Shown here: positions 44,619 to 54,193 of the stretch, piece after piece
Numbering within the stretch: the first letter of the stretch is position 1
How the letters are laid out: each line of letters starts with the position of its first letter
Origin: an uncultured Planctomycetota bacterium
GTDB taxonomy: Bacteria; Planctomycetota; Brocadiia; CAIUPP01
Direction of reading: 5' to 3'
DNA: 64,000 bases
Assembly: GCA_903901045.1 (NCBI GenBank)
Contig: CAIUPP010000075.1
Location: 1 to 64,000 of the forward strand
Notes under the pieces: model-generated
What the model was told of the DNA's origin: nothing
The model's database searches: none
What the model saw: only the letters and a program-made list of their open reading frames with translations
Made by a program: the position numbers and the translations under genes

Positions 44619-46662
44619 ATGGCTGGATGAGCAACACTTCATACTCGTCGAACGCGGGAACTTTCAGCGCCAGCCCCTCCGCCGTTTCGCTGAATGCCAC
44701 GTGGACGCTCCCCCGGAGCGCCGAAACGCGCCCCACCCGCTCGATCCCCGCCGCGCGCAGCGCCTTCGCGGAAATTGCGAGGGAGGCTTCATGTATTCTC
44801 ACGACGCGCGAGATGGGCCGCCGCATGGTCCCGGTGAAGTTGACGAGGTGCACCATGAGCCGGCCGGCCTCTCGCTGCGTCCGCAGCGTCAATTCCACCG
44901 TCTCCGGAAGATTCTCTGCGCGAATCAGGGCGGGGGAGAATGCGTCAAGCACGTTCGCCAGAATGGCCGGGTACTCCGGAATGCCGTAGGTCTTGAAATG
45001 CTCCCCGAAACTGCCGGCCAGGTAGATGCACCTTCCTTTTCCATAGCGGTTGGCCGTGATCGCCGGCGTCGCGCGCGGCGGAACGGGAAGGTACTGGCCG
45101 GCGAGCGGCTCGTGGAAATAGGCCCAGGGAGTGGCGGTGGTCGGCCGAACCTTCAATCCCCATGCCGGGGCGGGCAGCAACGTCTGGGAGATTCCGGCGA
45201 AGGCGGTGTCATCGGCGTTGCGGCTCATGTAGCTTGAGGCTTGGAAATCGTACAGCCCCTCCTGAAGCGACGCGCCGAAGAGGTCCGACAAGCCGAGATC
45301 CGCCCTGCGCGTAAGGTCCGGACGGTAAAGGGAGGTTTCGAAGGAGGCCACGAGGTGGCCCCCGGCGCGCACGAACCCCTTCAGCGCTTCCAGTTCCTCA
45401 TCGGAGGCGCAGGCGAAGTCCGGCAGGATGATCGTCTTGTACTTGCCCAGCCCGCCTTCGAGGAGCTTCTGGTCGTCCATGACGTCAAACGGCATCTGTC
45501 GGCGCAGCAGCATCTCGGCGAAGCCGCCGAAACAGGCGGTGTAGTCGATGCGATGCTTGCCCTGATTCTCCTTCTTCGTGAAGTCAGTGACCGCGGTCTC
45601 CTGGCTGAAATAGTCGGCCGTCCGCTGCGACCAGAGCAGCGCCACTTCCGCCAGCGACTCCGTGCGGGTGTAGCACGCCTCGTTGTCGCGAAGGAATCGC
45701 ATCATGTCGCCCGCGGCCTGGCCACCCGGCGCCTGGAGGTCTTCGATGGGGGAATGGATGCCATACCAGGGACTCGCGCCGTTGGCCGCCGCCGCGGCGA
45801 TGAGCAGCCGCGTTTCCGGAGCGGTGAGCAGATAGCGGTTCCATGTCTTGTGATCGCCGGCGATGAAGACCACCGTCGGCTTCCCCTCGGACTGGCCCTC
45901 CAGGAGGCGCGCCGTGACGCCCGGCTTCCACCAGGGGACGCGGTCCGGCGGCTCATAGAAGATGAAGCCTCCCTCCGCGCCAAGCATATCCTCGCACGCG
46001 GCCAGCATCCGGTTGTTCCGGCCGTTGGCCGACCCGGGGCCGAGGGGCTGGCCGTTGGTGTAGAGGATCGCGTCGGGCTTTACGGATTTCATCGCGTTGC
46101 GGCAATCGCGGACGAGGCGGATGATGCTGTCGTTGCGGAACTGGATGAAGTCGCGCCAGGCCTTGTCGGCAAAATCGGCGACGGTTGGGAGCGCCGTCCC
46201 ATATTCCCGGCGGAACAGCTCCCGGCAGGCGTCGCAGTAACAGCTTCCCGTCGGGAAGAAGGGGCCGTCCAGGAAGATGCCATCCACGTCCAATGCGGCG
46301 ATCTTCCGGATGTGCTCCACGTACCAGTCATGGAAGGGACTGTTCACACAGGGCATGCCGAGGCTCTTGCCGGCGCCGTCGCGGAACGCCCACGCCTCGT
46401 TCGAGCGCACCTCTTTCGGCCCCAGGACGCCCACGTAGAAGATGATTCGAAGCCCGCGGGCTTTCGCGCCGGCCAGGTAGCGCTGCACCTTCTCCATCTG
46501 ATCGTCGCGCAAGTAGCCGATGTAGCCTTCCGCGCTGATGTGGAGCAGTTGCTCCACGTTGAAGCCCATCCCCTCCCACGCATCGAGCACGCGGGCCGGG
46601 TCCCCTTCCGATTCACATTGCAACGCCGCAATTCGAAGCGGCTTCTCATACCACAGCATCAT
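44617..46662 (-). CDS. GHL6-like glycosidase with beta-galactosidase-trimerisation-like domain
   Basis: 681 residues without a signal peptide. Residues 8-330 form a TIM-barrel like hypothetical glycosyl hydrolase 6 proteins: FNVEQLLHISAEGYIGY, GLRIIFYVGVLG and VDGIFLDGPFFPTGSCYCDACRELF (about 127-150, two parts), in which Asp132 is the candidate nucleophile and a CYCDAC cluster follows. Residues about 390-590 resemble the glutaminase-like trimerisation domain of GH42 enzymes (KYKTIILPDFACAS, LKGFVRAGGHLVASFET, RYGKGRCIYLAGSFG). The C-terminal beta domain closes at YEVLLIQP. It is the last gene of module B. GHL6 enzymes have no settled substrate. Confidence 0.72.
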   Translation of the reverse strand: MMLWYEKPLRIAALQCESEGDPARVLDAWEGMGFNVEQLLHISAEGYIGYLRDDQMEKVQRYLAGAKARGLRIIFYVGVLGPKEVRSNEAWAFRDGAGKSLGMPCVNSPFHDWYVEHIRKIAALDVDGIFLDGPFFPTGSCYCDACRELFRREYGTALPTVADFADKAWRDFIQFRNDSIIRLVRDCRNAMKSVKPDAILYTNGQPLGPGSANGRNNRMLAACEDMLGAEGGFIFYEPPDRVPWWKPGVTARLLEGQSEGKPTVVFIAGDHKTWNRYLLTAPETRLLIAAAAANGASPWYGIHSPIEDLQAPGGQAAGDMMRFLRDNEACYTRTESLAEVALLWSQRTADYFSQETAVTDFTKKENQGKHRIDYTACFGGFAEMLLRRQMPFDVMDDQKLLEGGLGKYKTIILPDFACASDEELEALKGFVRAGGHLVASFETSLYRPDLTRRADLGLSDLFGASLQEGLYDFQASSYMSRNADDTAFAGISQTLLPAPAWGLKVRPTTATPWAYFHEPLAGQYLPVPPRATPAITANRYGKGRCIYLAGSFGEHFKTYGIPEYPAILANVLDAFSPALIRAENLPETVELTLRTQREAGRLMVHLVNFTGTMRRPISRVVRIHEASLAISAKALRAAGIERVGRVSALRGSVHVAFSETAEGLALKVPAFDEYEVLLIQP

Positions 46663-46690
46663 TCTTCCTCCGCTGGATAACCTGGCACGG

Positions 46691-47365
46691 CTACTTTGCC
46701 GGAGCGCCGGCAGTCTCGACCACGAGGGTCGGGTCGTCGAAATACGCGAAGAATCCCTCTCCCTTGCTGTTCAATGCGCGCACGCGAAAGGTGGCGATCT
46801 TCCGCCCGGACGCAAGGTCGTCGTTGAGCATGCGCGTGACGTCCACGCTGATCAGCGTGTTGGCGAGGTTCGTTCCCCCCTTGACCAGCAGGAGGTTGCC
46901 CGGCACGCCCAGCGCGGGGTTGTTCCACTCCGTGCCGATATGCAGCCAGTAATCCCCCTTCGCATATTCGTCGTGCGGATATTTCACGCCGAATTCGATA
47001 TGCTCCAGAATGATGTCCGTGGGGAATGGGTCGGTGGCGCGCCGGTTCTGGCTGCAATTGACGTCGGAGTCCTTCGTAATCCTGATTTCGGCCTTCGATA
47101 CGGACTTGCCCAGCGCCTCGACGTTAAAGTGCATGATGCTGCGCGGAATGTACACGTCCCTGGATCCGGTGGCGACCAGGAGGTTCTTCTTCAACGGCAC
47201 GTAGGCATTCGGACCTTCCGGATCGTTGCAGTTCGCCGCCGGACAGCAGCAGGAGTCCGGCGCGAGGGTGACCGTATCGGCCCGGGCGCGCGGCAACAAC
47301 GCGCCGGACAAGAGGAGCAACGCCACCATCGCGGGCCAACTTGTCTTTCGTGTCCATCCGCTCAT
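46691..47365 (-). CDS. Secreted DNRLRE/CBM96-like protein
   Basis: 224 residues, AGGAGG before ATG, signal peptide (SWPAMVALLLLSGALL, cleavage near ARA-DTV). The mature part begins TVTLAPDSCCCPAANCNDPEG and continues with IPRSIMHFNVEALGKSVSKAEI and LISVDVTRMLNDDLASGRK, the pattern of DNRLRE-type beta-sandwiches, some of which bind alginate or other uronates (CBM96). The cysteine cluster CCC...C near the mature N-terminus is unusual and could be disulphide-linked. It sits between the CBM protein and the GHL6-like enzyme of module B. Confidence 0.62.
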   Translation of the reverse strand: MSGWTRKTSWPAMVALLLLSGALLPRARADTVTLAPDSCCCPAANCNDPEGPNAYVPLKKNLLVATGSRDVYIPRSIMHFNVEALGKSVSKAEIRITKDSDVNCSQNRRATDPFPTDIILEHIEFGVKYPHDEYAKGDYWLHIGTEWNNPALGVPGNLLLVKGGTNLANTLISVDVTRMLNDDLASGRKIATFRVRALNSKGEGFFAYFDDPTLVVETAGAPAK

Positions 47366-47396
47366 GTCTCGCCTCCTGGCAACAAGGATACCGCCG

Positions 47397-48425
47397 CTAC
47401 TGCTTCAATGGCATCAAGTAGAGATCGTCAAAGCAGACCTCGCCGGCTCCGGCAAAAAGCAACTCCGCCGAGACGGTGATGTAGTCGATATCCCCCGGGA
47501 TGATGTTCAACTGCTCCTCGCACTTCATCCAGTCGTGCGGCGCGGTGGGGAAGATGGCCGAGAGGCAGGGCAGGACGCTCCCGTCCTTGTAATGGACATC
47601 CGCCGTGATGGAAGCGCGGCCCCCCTTCTGCTCCGAGCGGCACCATCCGCCGATGAGGATCGCATCCATCGAAGCGACGGGCTTCACCACGCAGCGCGCG
47701 CCGTAGAGGCGGTACGGCTTGTCCGCCTTCAGCCGCAAGCCGGCCTTGCCGGAATGGGCTGCGGCGGCATCCAAGACAAAACCTTCTCCATAGGGATGCC
47801 ACTTGGAGGCCTCTTCAAACCCGCCCGCGGTCAGGAGGTTCTCCCCCCTCGTCATCGGTTTCCGGCCCATGCCGATGTAAACATCATCGAACCAGGTCGA
47901 ACCGGTCTGCCCGTCGGTCAGGCAGTAGATCATCACGTAATCGACCTGGGAGTCCCCCACGTTCACGCGGTTGCCCACGAACTGCCAGTCCAGCGGCGGC
48001 TGCTTGAAGGTCGCCGTGTTCTCAAGCACCCGGCCCCCCTTCAAGACCACCTGCAGGCAGAACCGAGGACAGGCCGCAGGGCCCTCCGTCGGCTTGACCT
48101 TCGCCCACCCGCCGAACTCGACCACGGGAGCTTCCGTAGAGCCCGGAGCGCCGGTGGCCGCTCCGCAGGTCTTGGTCTTGTCGGTCGCGTCCAGACGGAC
48201 GCTCTGCTTTCCGCCATGAAAGACCGTCGTGTCCACGACCCACTTGTCGGCCAGATAATAATTCCAGGTGTCCTTGGCCGGCTGCCCGAGCAGTTGCTCG
48301 CAGCCGGGGTCCGGCACGGCGTTCTTGAACACGGGCGCGGTGATCGGCTCGCCCGGGACGACTTCGGCACTCGCGGACATGGCGCCCAGGAGGAGGACGC
48401 CGAAGAGAGCCAGCATTCTGTTCAT
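47397..48425 (-). CDS. Secreted tandem CBM4/9-like protein
   Basis: 342 residues; AAGGA 8 bp before ATG, signal peptide MLALFGVLLLGAMSASA. Two beta-sandwich modules (about 22-180 and 185-340), each closing with a WFDDVYIG or CFDDLYLM strand typical of CBM4/9-like domains. The first half aligns with residues 20-190 of the giant hydrolase at 3212: VVPGEPITAPVFKNAVPDPG versus VVPGEAITKFSPKNLLADPG, and GSTWFDDVYIG versus GSVWFDDAFIG. The gene directly upstream is that hydrolase's paralogue lacking this very domain, so the fused protein is split here into two genes, with the CBM duplicated. Confidence 0.76.
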   Translation of the reverse strand: MNRMLALFGVLLLGAMSASAEVVPGEPITAPVFKNAVPDPGCEQLLGQPAKDTWNYYLADKWVVDTTVFHGGKQSVRLDATDKTKTCGAATGAPGSTEAPVVEFGGWAKVKPTEGPAACPRFCLQVVLKGGRVLENTATFKQPPLDWQFVGNRVNVGDSQVDYVMIYCLTDGQTGSTWFDDVYIGMGRKPMTRGENLLTAGGFEEASKWHPYGEGFVLDAAAAHSGKAGLRLKADKPYRLYGARCVVKPVASMDAILIGGWCRSEQKGGRASITADVHYKDGSVLPCLSAIFPTAPHDWMKCEEQLNIIPGDIDYITVSAELLFAGAGEVCFDDLYLMPLKQ

Positions 48426-48453
48426 ACCGATGTTCCTTCTGAAAGTGGTGCCG

Positions 48454-51400
48454 TCATTTGTCGCTCGGTGCGATGGTGACTTCCATCGGCCCATCCAGCT
48501 TGCAGGTGAACTTCAACAGCCCCTTCTTGTCTGAAGCGACCTTCGCCACCTCGCCGGCTTTGACGAGATAGACCGTCGCGGGAGCGATTGCGAACTCCCC
48601 GCTGCCCGCGGTGATCTCCACGCTCCCCTTGCCGTTGAGTCTCAAAGCGACGCCTTTCGCATCGTACTGGCGGAATACCACGTTGACCGGCATGGCGGCT
48701 TTCAGCCGCACCGGTACTTTCGCCACCACGGCAGATTCCTTGTCGGCCAGAGTCACCTCGGTCCGCACACCGTTCCCATCCACGGTGGTCAGGTAATCGG
48801 CGGGAATCTCCCATCCCTGCGCATCATAACGGTAAGCGCAATGGAGAGCTGAGTCGCCCGCCCAGCCGTAGACTCCGGGGTTGGCGGTGATGATCCGCTC
48901 CTCCCCTTTTACGCAGTTGGAGTGGATTTCCTGGAAGGTGATCGGGAACTCCCGCGATACCATCGGCGGACGCGTGAAGAAGTCCTTGCCGGAGTTCGGA
49001 TAGTCCCCGTAATAGAATACCAGGCTTCCCCACTTCAGCTTGTTGAGCGTATCGTAGTAGAACTCCTTCTCGTTCGTGAAGTTGTAGGCGTTGGAGAGCG
49101 TCACGACGGTCGGAGCCAGGTGGGTGGTTGCGCCTTCCACCAGTTCCTTGTCATGAATGATGTACGTCTCCTTGCCGATCGTGCGCGTAATGACGGAGTT
49201 GTTGGCGACGACCTGGCCTCCCTTGTCGCGCATCTTGCGGGAGAACGCCACGAGCGCATCCTGCGAAAGCAGCAGCACCGACCCGACCTTGCGCGTGAGC
49301 GTCCTGGCAGCCGGGTCAATCTCCGCCGTGTGCCCGTCCCATCGGTCGTACGTGTACTCGCCGCCATAGGCGGTCATGAACCCATCCATGAAAACGCCAT
49401 TGCACCCCAACTCGTCCATCATCACGTCCACGCTTCGCATCAACTCGCGCCCGAAGCTGTTGTCCAGCGTGGGATAGAGCGCGTACCAGCGCCAGCCTTG
49501 CGCCTTCCGCTCATCGCTGAAATACGCTCCCTCCTGCCCCTCGTAGTAAATCGCCTGCTTGCCGTCCGCGGCGATCACCCGCGAATCCGGGAAGGTCTCG
49601 GTCGGTTTGTTGTTGGAATACAGGCTGTGCGCAACATGGAACATCACTTTCAAATCGGGGCAGAGCTTATGAATCGCCGCGACCTGATCCTTCGTGCGCG
49701 CCATTTCCTTCGGGTATTTGAGGAACTCGATCCCTTCCAGCGAGACCTGGGGATCGTCGACCGGGTGGTCCATGGAGGTGCAATTGAGGTACTTGATTTT
49801 GCGAATGTCGCTGTATTCCCTGGTCGGAACTCCGAACCGGCCGGAGAAGCGGTCATGATACAACGCCATGCCGCCGGCCACCTTGCCGTTGCGCCCCTCG
49901 TCATTGCGCACCTGGTTGATGAAGTCGTAATAGTCCCCTGAACTGTTCAGGTAGAGCGACCACTCCAGCGTGTACGAAGCCCCCTTGTCCAGCGCGAATT
50001 GCGTGCTGTACAGGCTGGAACGGGCGGGGTCGAAGTCCCCCTTGGACTGGACGATGAACACGTCATCCAGCGCAACCAGGCCGAGCCCCAGGCCGGGCTT
50101 CTGAAGGAAGAGCGTCGGGTCCGACTGAAGGACCGCGTCACTCTTCGCGTTCCGGCTCTCCGCGCCGGCCAGCCAGGCGGCGGCGATCCCGCGCCCTTCC
50201 GTGACGATACTGTCTTTGAAGAGAATGCCGATGGCCTCCGGCGTGTTGTTCGTCACCTTGTCCTGCACGTTGACGTGCGTGGGGAGGAGGCGGATGGTGC
50301 GCTCAATCGCGTAGAACTTGCCCGAAGCGGACACGACGTACGTCTTGTCGTCCACCTTGCGCGTCGTCACTTTCCAGTCCTTCTCGCACTTCCCCGCCGC
50401 AGGCGCCGCAAGGCCCAGGAGGTTGAAGTCACCCTTCGGCCAGGAGAAGGAGGATTCCACCGGATAAGTCTCGCCGGCGACCCCGATCTGGAAACCGCCC
50501 GACGCCCCCAGTTCAAACCGGTAAGGGACCGGGTCGGCGGGTTTGGGCAGGAGCGCCACGCTCTTCTCGGAGGGAGCGGGCACTTTGGCCGGCGCATAGG
50601 GGAGGGCGATCGAAACGGCCGCTTCATTCACAGCGCGGCCCGCGGCATCCCTGACGACAGCCGCAATCCGGTACTTTCCGGCCGCCAGATCCTTGAGCGG
50701 GAACGTGAACTCGTAACGCCCCGTGTCCGGCATCTTCTGAATCGACTCGGTCTGGGCGGGCGCCTGGCCCGGCAGACCGAGCTCCAGAGAGGCCTTCTGC
50801 CCGGCTTGAAGAGGCAGGACGCCGCCGAAGTCCGAGTCGACCGTGACGGTTCCGTTGTCATAATGGCAGTAAGGCGTCAGCCGAATCTTGCCGATCCATG
50901 AGGCATCCTTGCCGTGGCGCGCGGCGCCTTCGCGGTAGGCGGCAACGACCTCCTCCGTCGTCAGCGCGCGATGGTAGAGAGCCACGTCATCCATCAACCC
51001 GTAGAACGATTGCGCCGCCGCCGAGATGCTGAAGGGCCTTGTCGCCGGCGCGGAATCGAGCAGGTCGAACTGCACGTCCATGATGCCGTCAATGTACAAG
51101 CTGGCGGTGTTGCCCCGGCGGCTCAGGACCACGTAGTAATACGTGTTGTTCTCGACGTGGCGGCGCGAGGTGGCCGTGCGCAACTTGCCCCCGTCGGCGC
51201 AGTGACGGTAGCTGACGACCGTGGCGTCGCCGTCAATGCGCAGCATGTAGCCGGAGCCGGGGTACGAATCCCCTCCGTCGAAGATGACCCAATTGGTCGT
51301 CCCGTCGGGAAAGCCGGGAGCCGCCAACTTCACCCAGGCGGTAATCGCGCGGTCGCCGGGCAGATTGAATTCAGGCTTGCTCCCCACGTCAACATACTCG

Positions 51401-51609
51401 CCCGGCTTGAAGCTCAGCGCCGTTCCGGCATCGGTCTTCACCCACTTGGCGCCATGGATCGTCCCGTCGTTCCCGTTGCCGCTATGGTCCTTGAGGACTG
51501 CGCCGGCTCCTTCTTCAAACGTGTAGTGTGCGAGCAGGCCATCCCCCGCCGCAAGGGCGGGGATAGCGCTTAGCGCCAACGCGCTCATCAGGAACAGGAT
51601 TTTACTCAT
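48454..51609 (-). CDS. Secreted LamG-TIM-barrel hydrolase of the uncharacterised DRWDGH-type family
   Basis: 1051 residues with signal peptide (LFLMSALALSAIPALA). LamG at about 23-225, a beta region 360-560, a barrel 575-905 and a C-terminal beta domain. It is highly similar to residues 225-1254 of the protein at 3212, including GVFMDGF (about Asp742), AYGGEYTYDRWDGHTAEIDP and VANNSVITRTIGKETYI. The conserved Glu is in LVEGATTHLAP. The start overlaps the preceding stop by 8 bp (ATGAGTAA) and GAGGAG precedes it inside that gene. It is likely a glycosidase paired with the preceding paralogue for a two-step attack on the same polymer (inference). Confidence 0.74.
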   Translation of the reverse strand: MSKILFLMSALALSAIPALAAGDGLLAHYTFEEGAGAVLKDHSGNGNDGTIHGAKWVKTDAGTALSFKPGEYVDVGSKPEFNLPGDRAITAWVKLAAPGFPDGTTNWVIFDGGDSYPGSGYMLRIDGDATVVSYRHCADGGKLRTATSRRHVENNTYYYVVLSRRGNTASLYIDGIMDVQFDLLDSAPATRPFSISAAAQSFYGLMDDVALYHRALTTEEVVAAYREGAARHGKDASWIGKIRLTPYCHYDNGTVTVDSDFGGVLPLQAGQKASLELGLPGQAPAQTESIQKMPDTGRYEFTFPLKDLAAGKYRIAAVVRDAAGRAVNEAAVSIALPYAPAKVPAPSEKSVALLPKPADPVPYRFELGASGGFQIGVAGETYPVESSFSWPKGDFNLLGLAAPAAGKCEKDWKVTTRKVDDKTYVVSASGKFYAIERTIRLLPTHVNVQDKVTNNTPEAIGILFKDSIVTEGRGIAAAWLAGAESRNAKSDAVLQSDPTLFLQKPGLGLGLVALDDVFIVQSKGDFDPARSSLYSTQFALDKGASYTLEWSLYLNSSGDYYDFINQVRNDEGRNGKVAGGMALYHDRFSGRFGVPTREYSDIRKIKYLNCTSMDHPVDDPQVSLEGIEFLKYPKEMARTKDQVAAIHKLCPDLKVMFHVAHSLYSNNKPTETFPDSRVIAADGKQAIYYEGQEGAYFSDERKAQGWRWYALYPTLDNSFGRELMRSVDVMMDELGCNGVFMDGFMTAYGGEYTYDRWDGHTAEIDPAARTLTRKVGSVLLLSQDALVAFSRKMRDKGGQVVANNSVITRTIGKETYIIHDKELVEGATTHLAPTVVTLSNAYNFTNEKEFYYDTLNKLKWGSLVFYYGDYPNSGKDFFTRPPMVSREFPITFQEIHSNCVKGEERIITANPGVYGWAGDSALHCAYRYDAQGWEIPADYLTTVDGNGVRTEVTLADKESAVVAKVPVRLKAAMPVNVVFRQYDAKGVALRLNGKGSVEITAGSGEFAIAPATVYLVKAGEVAKVASDKKGLLKFTCKLDGPMEVTIAPSDK

Positions 51610-54103
51610 AGGGATTCTCCTCGATGACGGCCACCCCCCCTGCGGGGAGCGCGCCCAGGTCCACGGTCCACGTGTCGCCCGTCCTGGCCATCGGCACGGG
51701 GTTCTTCACGCGCCGGCCGTCGGAATTCCACACCAGCACCTCCGGCTTGCCCGCCTGTTTCCAAACATATTTCCCGGCCACGCAGGTGACGGTCCTTTCC
51801 TTCCCCTCGATCCATCCCGCATGCAGACCCACCGGGGTGAGAGGGAAGGAGTGCGTCAGGATGCCGTACGCCTCGTATTCGGTCGGCCCCAGCCCGAGAT
51901 TGGAAGCGTAGTAATAGGTCAACGCGCCCAGCCTGAGCCGCTGATTGATCTGGTCCACCAGCGTGGAGGCCTTCCCCATCTCCTCCTTGGTGAAGTTCGT
52001 CCACATGTTCGACAGGCCGATGGGGGAATAGAGGTGCGTGCTCGGGACGTTGTTGGTGCCTTCGACGAAGCTCATGACGGGCAGCGTGAGCATCTCTTCG
52101 GAGGCGGCGGACTCGTTGCAGACCACGATGCCACCCTTATCGAAGATCTTCTTCACCATCTCCGCCTGCGCGGGCCCGTGGAGAATCGGCACGTTGTTCC
52201 TGGTTCGAATGAGCGCGTACGTCTTCGGGTCGATATCGGCGGAATGGCCGTCCCACCGGTCATAGGAGACCACACTGGGCAGCGTGAATATGTCGAAATA
52301 GATCCCCTTGAACCCGCATTCGTCCATGAGGAAATCCACGTCCGCCATGAGCTTCTTGTGATAGGAGTTGTCCAGCGCCGCGTAGCCGTAGATGTATTGA
52401 TACGTCGGCTCGACGCAGCCGTAGCCGGAGACGACGTAGGAGCCGTCCGCGTTCTTAAGGAGGCTGTCGGCGTTCTCGTGCTTGCTCCATTGCGCCGGGT
52501 CCTTCGGCACTCTGAAGAACGTGATTTCGCGGGAAGCCAGGAGCCAGAACCCCGGCAGCACCGAGGTCACATTGTTCACGGCAGCCAGGGCGAGCTTCTT
52601 ATATCGGACCCGGTCGTAGGAAACGGGGTCCGGCTCGCTGCAATAATAGTCCCACCACGGCTCGCCGGCCCCGAACCGCCAGCACTGCGGCGCGATCTTC
52701 GAGCGGATTTCATCCGGCTTGGCCTGCGCCCACCAGGCGTTGTAACGGAAATCCTCCCAGGGGCCGATGAGGGTGAAGTTCAGCCCGTCATCCGCCCGGA
52801 TGCGATTGATGAAGCTGAAATAGTCCGGGTCGCTCGAAAGATACATTCTCCAGCGCAGCGTGTAGGACTTCTTCGGCGCCAATGCAAGCTGGTTCGTGCC
52901 GAACGCCACGACGGCCGGGTAGTTCTCCACCCAGAACTGGTTGCGCAGCACGGTGTCCTTGGCATAGAGGCCGATCTGCAACTCCTTGGAGTTGATGAAC
53001 AGCGTCGAGTTGCACGGCCCCACCATGCTGGCCACTTCGAGCGCGCCGCCGTTGGGCATTCCGCCGATCCAGAGGACATCCTGAGGCTGCGCCAGCCCCA
53101 CGGTGTTCATCGCCATCACCGGCAGAATCTGGTCGGTCAAGTTCTCGATGGTGTCGAAGAAATCGAGCCGGTCCTCCGTGACGCGTATTTCGCGCCGGAT
53201 GCTGTGTTGCGCGCCGCGCGCGGAAATCGTGATCGAATCTCCCTTCACGACCGCCTCCGGCTTCCACCCCTTCTGGCAACCCGTCAGCGCGCCGCCCAAC
53301 AGGTTGATCCCGGCGTTCGGCCAGGTGAAGGAGCTCTCCATGACAAGAGAGGCCGCCCCGCGCGAGATCTTCAGGCCGCCGAACTCATTGACGGCGACGG
53401 TGGCGTTCTTCACCGTCAACGACTGGACGGGCTTGAACCCCTCCGCCGTTATCCCCAGCTTGCGGCTGGAGGCCACGCGCGGCTTCTGGAAATACCCCAC
53501 TTCCAGCGGATCGGTGACCAGAACGATCTCTTCGGGCTTCGTGGCCCCGAAGTCTTTATACTTGGTGATGTTCTGCAGTTTGAGGACGTTCGGACGGTCC
53601 GTGAAGAGCAGGTCCTCCACGCGAAGGATGAACCAGTACTTCTCGCGCGTCTGCACCGGCTCGGCCAGTTCAAACGTCCAGGCATCGAAGGAGGGGCTGA
53701 AGAACGTGTTCACGGCGTTGTCGAACATGCAGTGGCCGGTTTTGTAGACCTTGTCATTGTACACGTCCGGCCGGTTGATGAGGCGTATGCGCGCCCAGTC
53801 GTCCACGGCCCGGACGGGACGGTTGTTCACCCAGATCGCCAGGTAGGGACTCCAGCCGTTCAGGCGGTCGTTCTGCAGGCGCGTGCGAAGAGCGATGACG
53901 GTCTCCACACCTCCGCGCGCCGGAACCGCCGGGAGCTGGAACTCGACGGACTCGCCCGAGATGATCCGCACCGGTTTGTCGGCCTTCCAGACCAGGTCCA
54001 TCTTGCCCGCCTCGCGCATCGGCTTGTCGGCCGGCTCGGCGCGAACGATGGGGCAGATCGCGACTGCAATCAATACGAGCGCCCAATGCGCACAATGTCT
54101 CAT
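51602..54103 (-). CDS. Secreted TIM-barrel hydrolase of the uncharacterised DRWDGH-type family
   Basis: 833 residues from the ATG with GGAGGA 7 bp upstream; a start at 54139 is possible but adds no leader. Signal peptide 1-22. Beta domains 25-240 and 240-420, barrel about 440-770, C-terminal beta cap. GIYFDIF (Asp604), VVSYDRWDGHSADIDP (613-626) and FVEGTNNVPSTHL (Glu681) align with the proteins at 3212, 48454 and 21957, and the final GLHAGWIEGKERTVTC matches them too. It has no LamG. It overlaps the downstream paralogue by 8 bp and lies 90 bp after the pseudopilin-like gene, so module B pairs two family members. Confidence 0.72.
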   Translation of the reverse strand: MRHCAHWALVLIAVAICPIVRAEPADKPMREAGKMDLVWKADKPVRIISGESVEFQLPAVPARGGVETVIALRTRLQNDRLNGWSPYLAIWVNNRPVRAVDDWARIRLINRPDVYNDKVYKTGHCMFDNAVNTFFSPSFDAWTFELAEPVQTREKYWFILRVEDLLFTDRPNVLKLQNITKYKDFGATKPEEIVLVTDPLEVGYFQKPRVASSRKLGITAEGFKPVQSLTVKNATVAVNEFGGLKISRGAASLVMESSFTWPNAGINLLGGALTGCQKGWKPEAVVKGDSITISARGAQHSIRREIRVTEDRLDFFDTIENLTDQILPVMAMNTVGLAQPQDVLWIGGMPNGGALEVASMVGPCNSTLFINSKELQIGLYAKDTVLRNQFWVENYPAVVAFGTNQLALAPKKSYTLRWRMYLSSDPDYFSFINRIRADDGLNFTLIGPWEDFRYNAWWAQAKPDEIRSKIAPQCWRFGAGEPWWDYYCSEPDPVSYDRVRYKKLALAAVNNVTSVLPGFWLLASREITFFRVPKDPAQWSKHENADSLLKNADGSYVVSGYGCVEPTYQYIYGYAALDNSYHKKLMADVDFLMDECGFKGIYFDIFTLPSVVSYDRWDGHSADIDPKTYALIRTRNNVPILHGPAQAEMVKKIFDKGGIVVCNESAASEEMLTLPVMSFVEGTNNVPSTHLYSPIGLSNMWTNFTKEEMGKASTLVDQINQRLRLGALTYYYASNLGLGPTEYEAYGILTHSFPLTPVGLHAGWIEGKERTVTCVAGKYVWKQAGKPEVLVWNSDGRRVKNPVPMARTGDTWTVDLGALPAGGVAVIEENPYE

Positions 54104-54193
54104 CGCGGGTCCTCCGAAGACGAAGAGGGGAACAAGCATGCCCCGCCCTTACCCAAGCGGGGCATGCATTTCCGGCAGGAGCGTCGATCCGCC

